NCBI GenBank assembly: GCA_028684915.1
Contig: JAQUEZ010000161.1
Span: 1 to 13,686 of the forward strand
Source: Desulfobulbus sp.
Lineage (GTDB): Bacteria > Desulfobacterota > Desulfobulbia > Desulfobulbales > Desulfobulbaceae
DNA length: 13,686 nucleotides
Direction: 5' to 3'
Shown here: positions 13,680 to 13,686 of the stretch, one piece after another
Position numbering within the stretch: position 1 is the first letter of the stretch
How the letters are laid out: every line of letters begins with the position of its first letter
Translations under genes and position numbers: made by a program
The notes under the pieces: model-generated
Told to the model about the DNA's origin: nothing
Databases searched by the model: none
What the model saw: the letters and a program-made list of their open reading frames with translations, nothing else

Positions 13680-13686
13680 CCGGCAG

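Noticed and set aside
1..13686. CRISPR array, rRNA or tRNA genes
   Set aside because: I saw no regularly spaced repeats with unique spacers and no tRNA- or rRNA-like sequence.

Overview
The window looks like an accessory region of a Gram-negative bacterium, most likely a proteobacterium or Desulfobacterota relative. This is an inference from a Mu-type phage protease, a Ros/MucR regulator, an IHF/HU subunit, an IS1634-type transposase remnant and MazEF; no ribosomal or tRNA gene is present to fix the taxon. Base composition is mosaic: bases 1-1540 are visibly G+C-rich, about 2750-7250 are very A+T-rich, and the rest is intermediate. That pattern is typical of a mobile-element cargo region or defence island.

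Left part (1-2700): the 3' end of an unrecognised coiled-coil gene (1-588, +) and a short Mu gpI-like prohead protease (865-1539, +) end at a strong, probably bidirectional terminator (1576-1620). Facing them on the minus strand are a Ros/MucR zinc-finger regulator (1649-2104) and an IHF/HU DNA-bending protein (2194-2487). A tiny plus-strand ORF with a good Shine-Dalgarno sequence (2533-2643) lies divergent from the latter. No capsid, portal or tail gene accompanies the protease, so it looks orphaned.

Middle part (3035-6948, minus): a compact three-gene A+T-rich operon. In transcription order it encodes a DNA (N4/N6) methyltransferase-like protein, a radical SAM enzyme (GTGA overlap with the first gene), and a two-domain protein (18 bases further on) that joins a class III nucleotidyl cyclase to a TrpRS/TyrRS-like class I aminoacyl-tRNA-synthetase Rossmann domain with degraded signature motifs. 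I do not know a described system with this set, and it is the strongest candidate here for something undescribed. A signalling or nucleotide-modification-based antiphage function is inference from context only.

About 1 kb without an intact gene follows (6949-7967). It holds micro-ORFs ahead of the methyltransferase, a hairpin, and a frameshifted, nonsense-bearing C-terminal remnant of an IS1634-family transposase (about 7632-7866).

Right part (7968-13665, minus): a tightly spaced gene set, in transcription order mazE, mazF, a five-CxxC zinc-ribbon protein, a second small zinc-binding protein (ATGA overlap), and a 1262-residue reverse transcriptase-nitrilase fusion of the UG1/DRT1 antiphage type with intact YVDD and Glu-Lys-Cys residues. 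The mazE promoter has a consensus-like -35/-10 pair flanked by two near-identical 16-bp sites, probably the MazE/MazEF operator. Upstream of it is a decayed tyrosine-recombinase fragment, consistent with mobility of the region. A plus-strand Shine-Dalgarno and ATG at the extreme right edge may start another gene.
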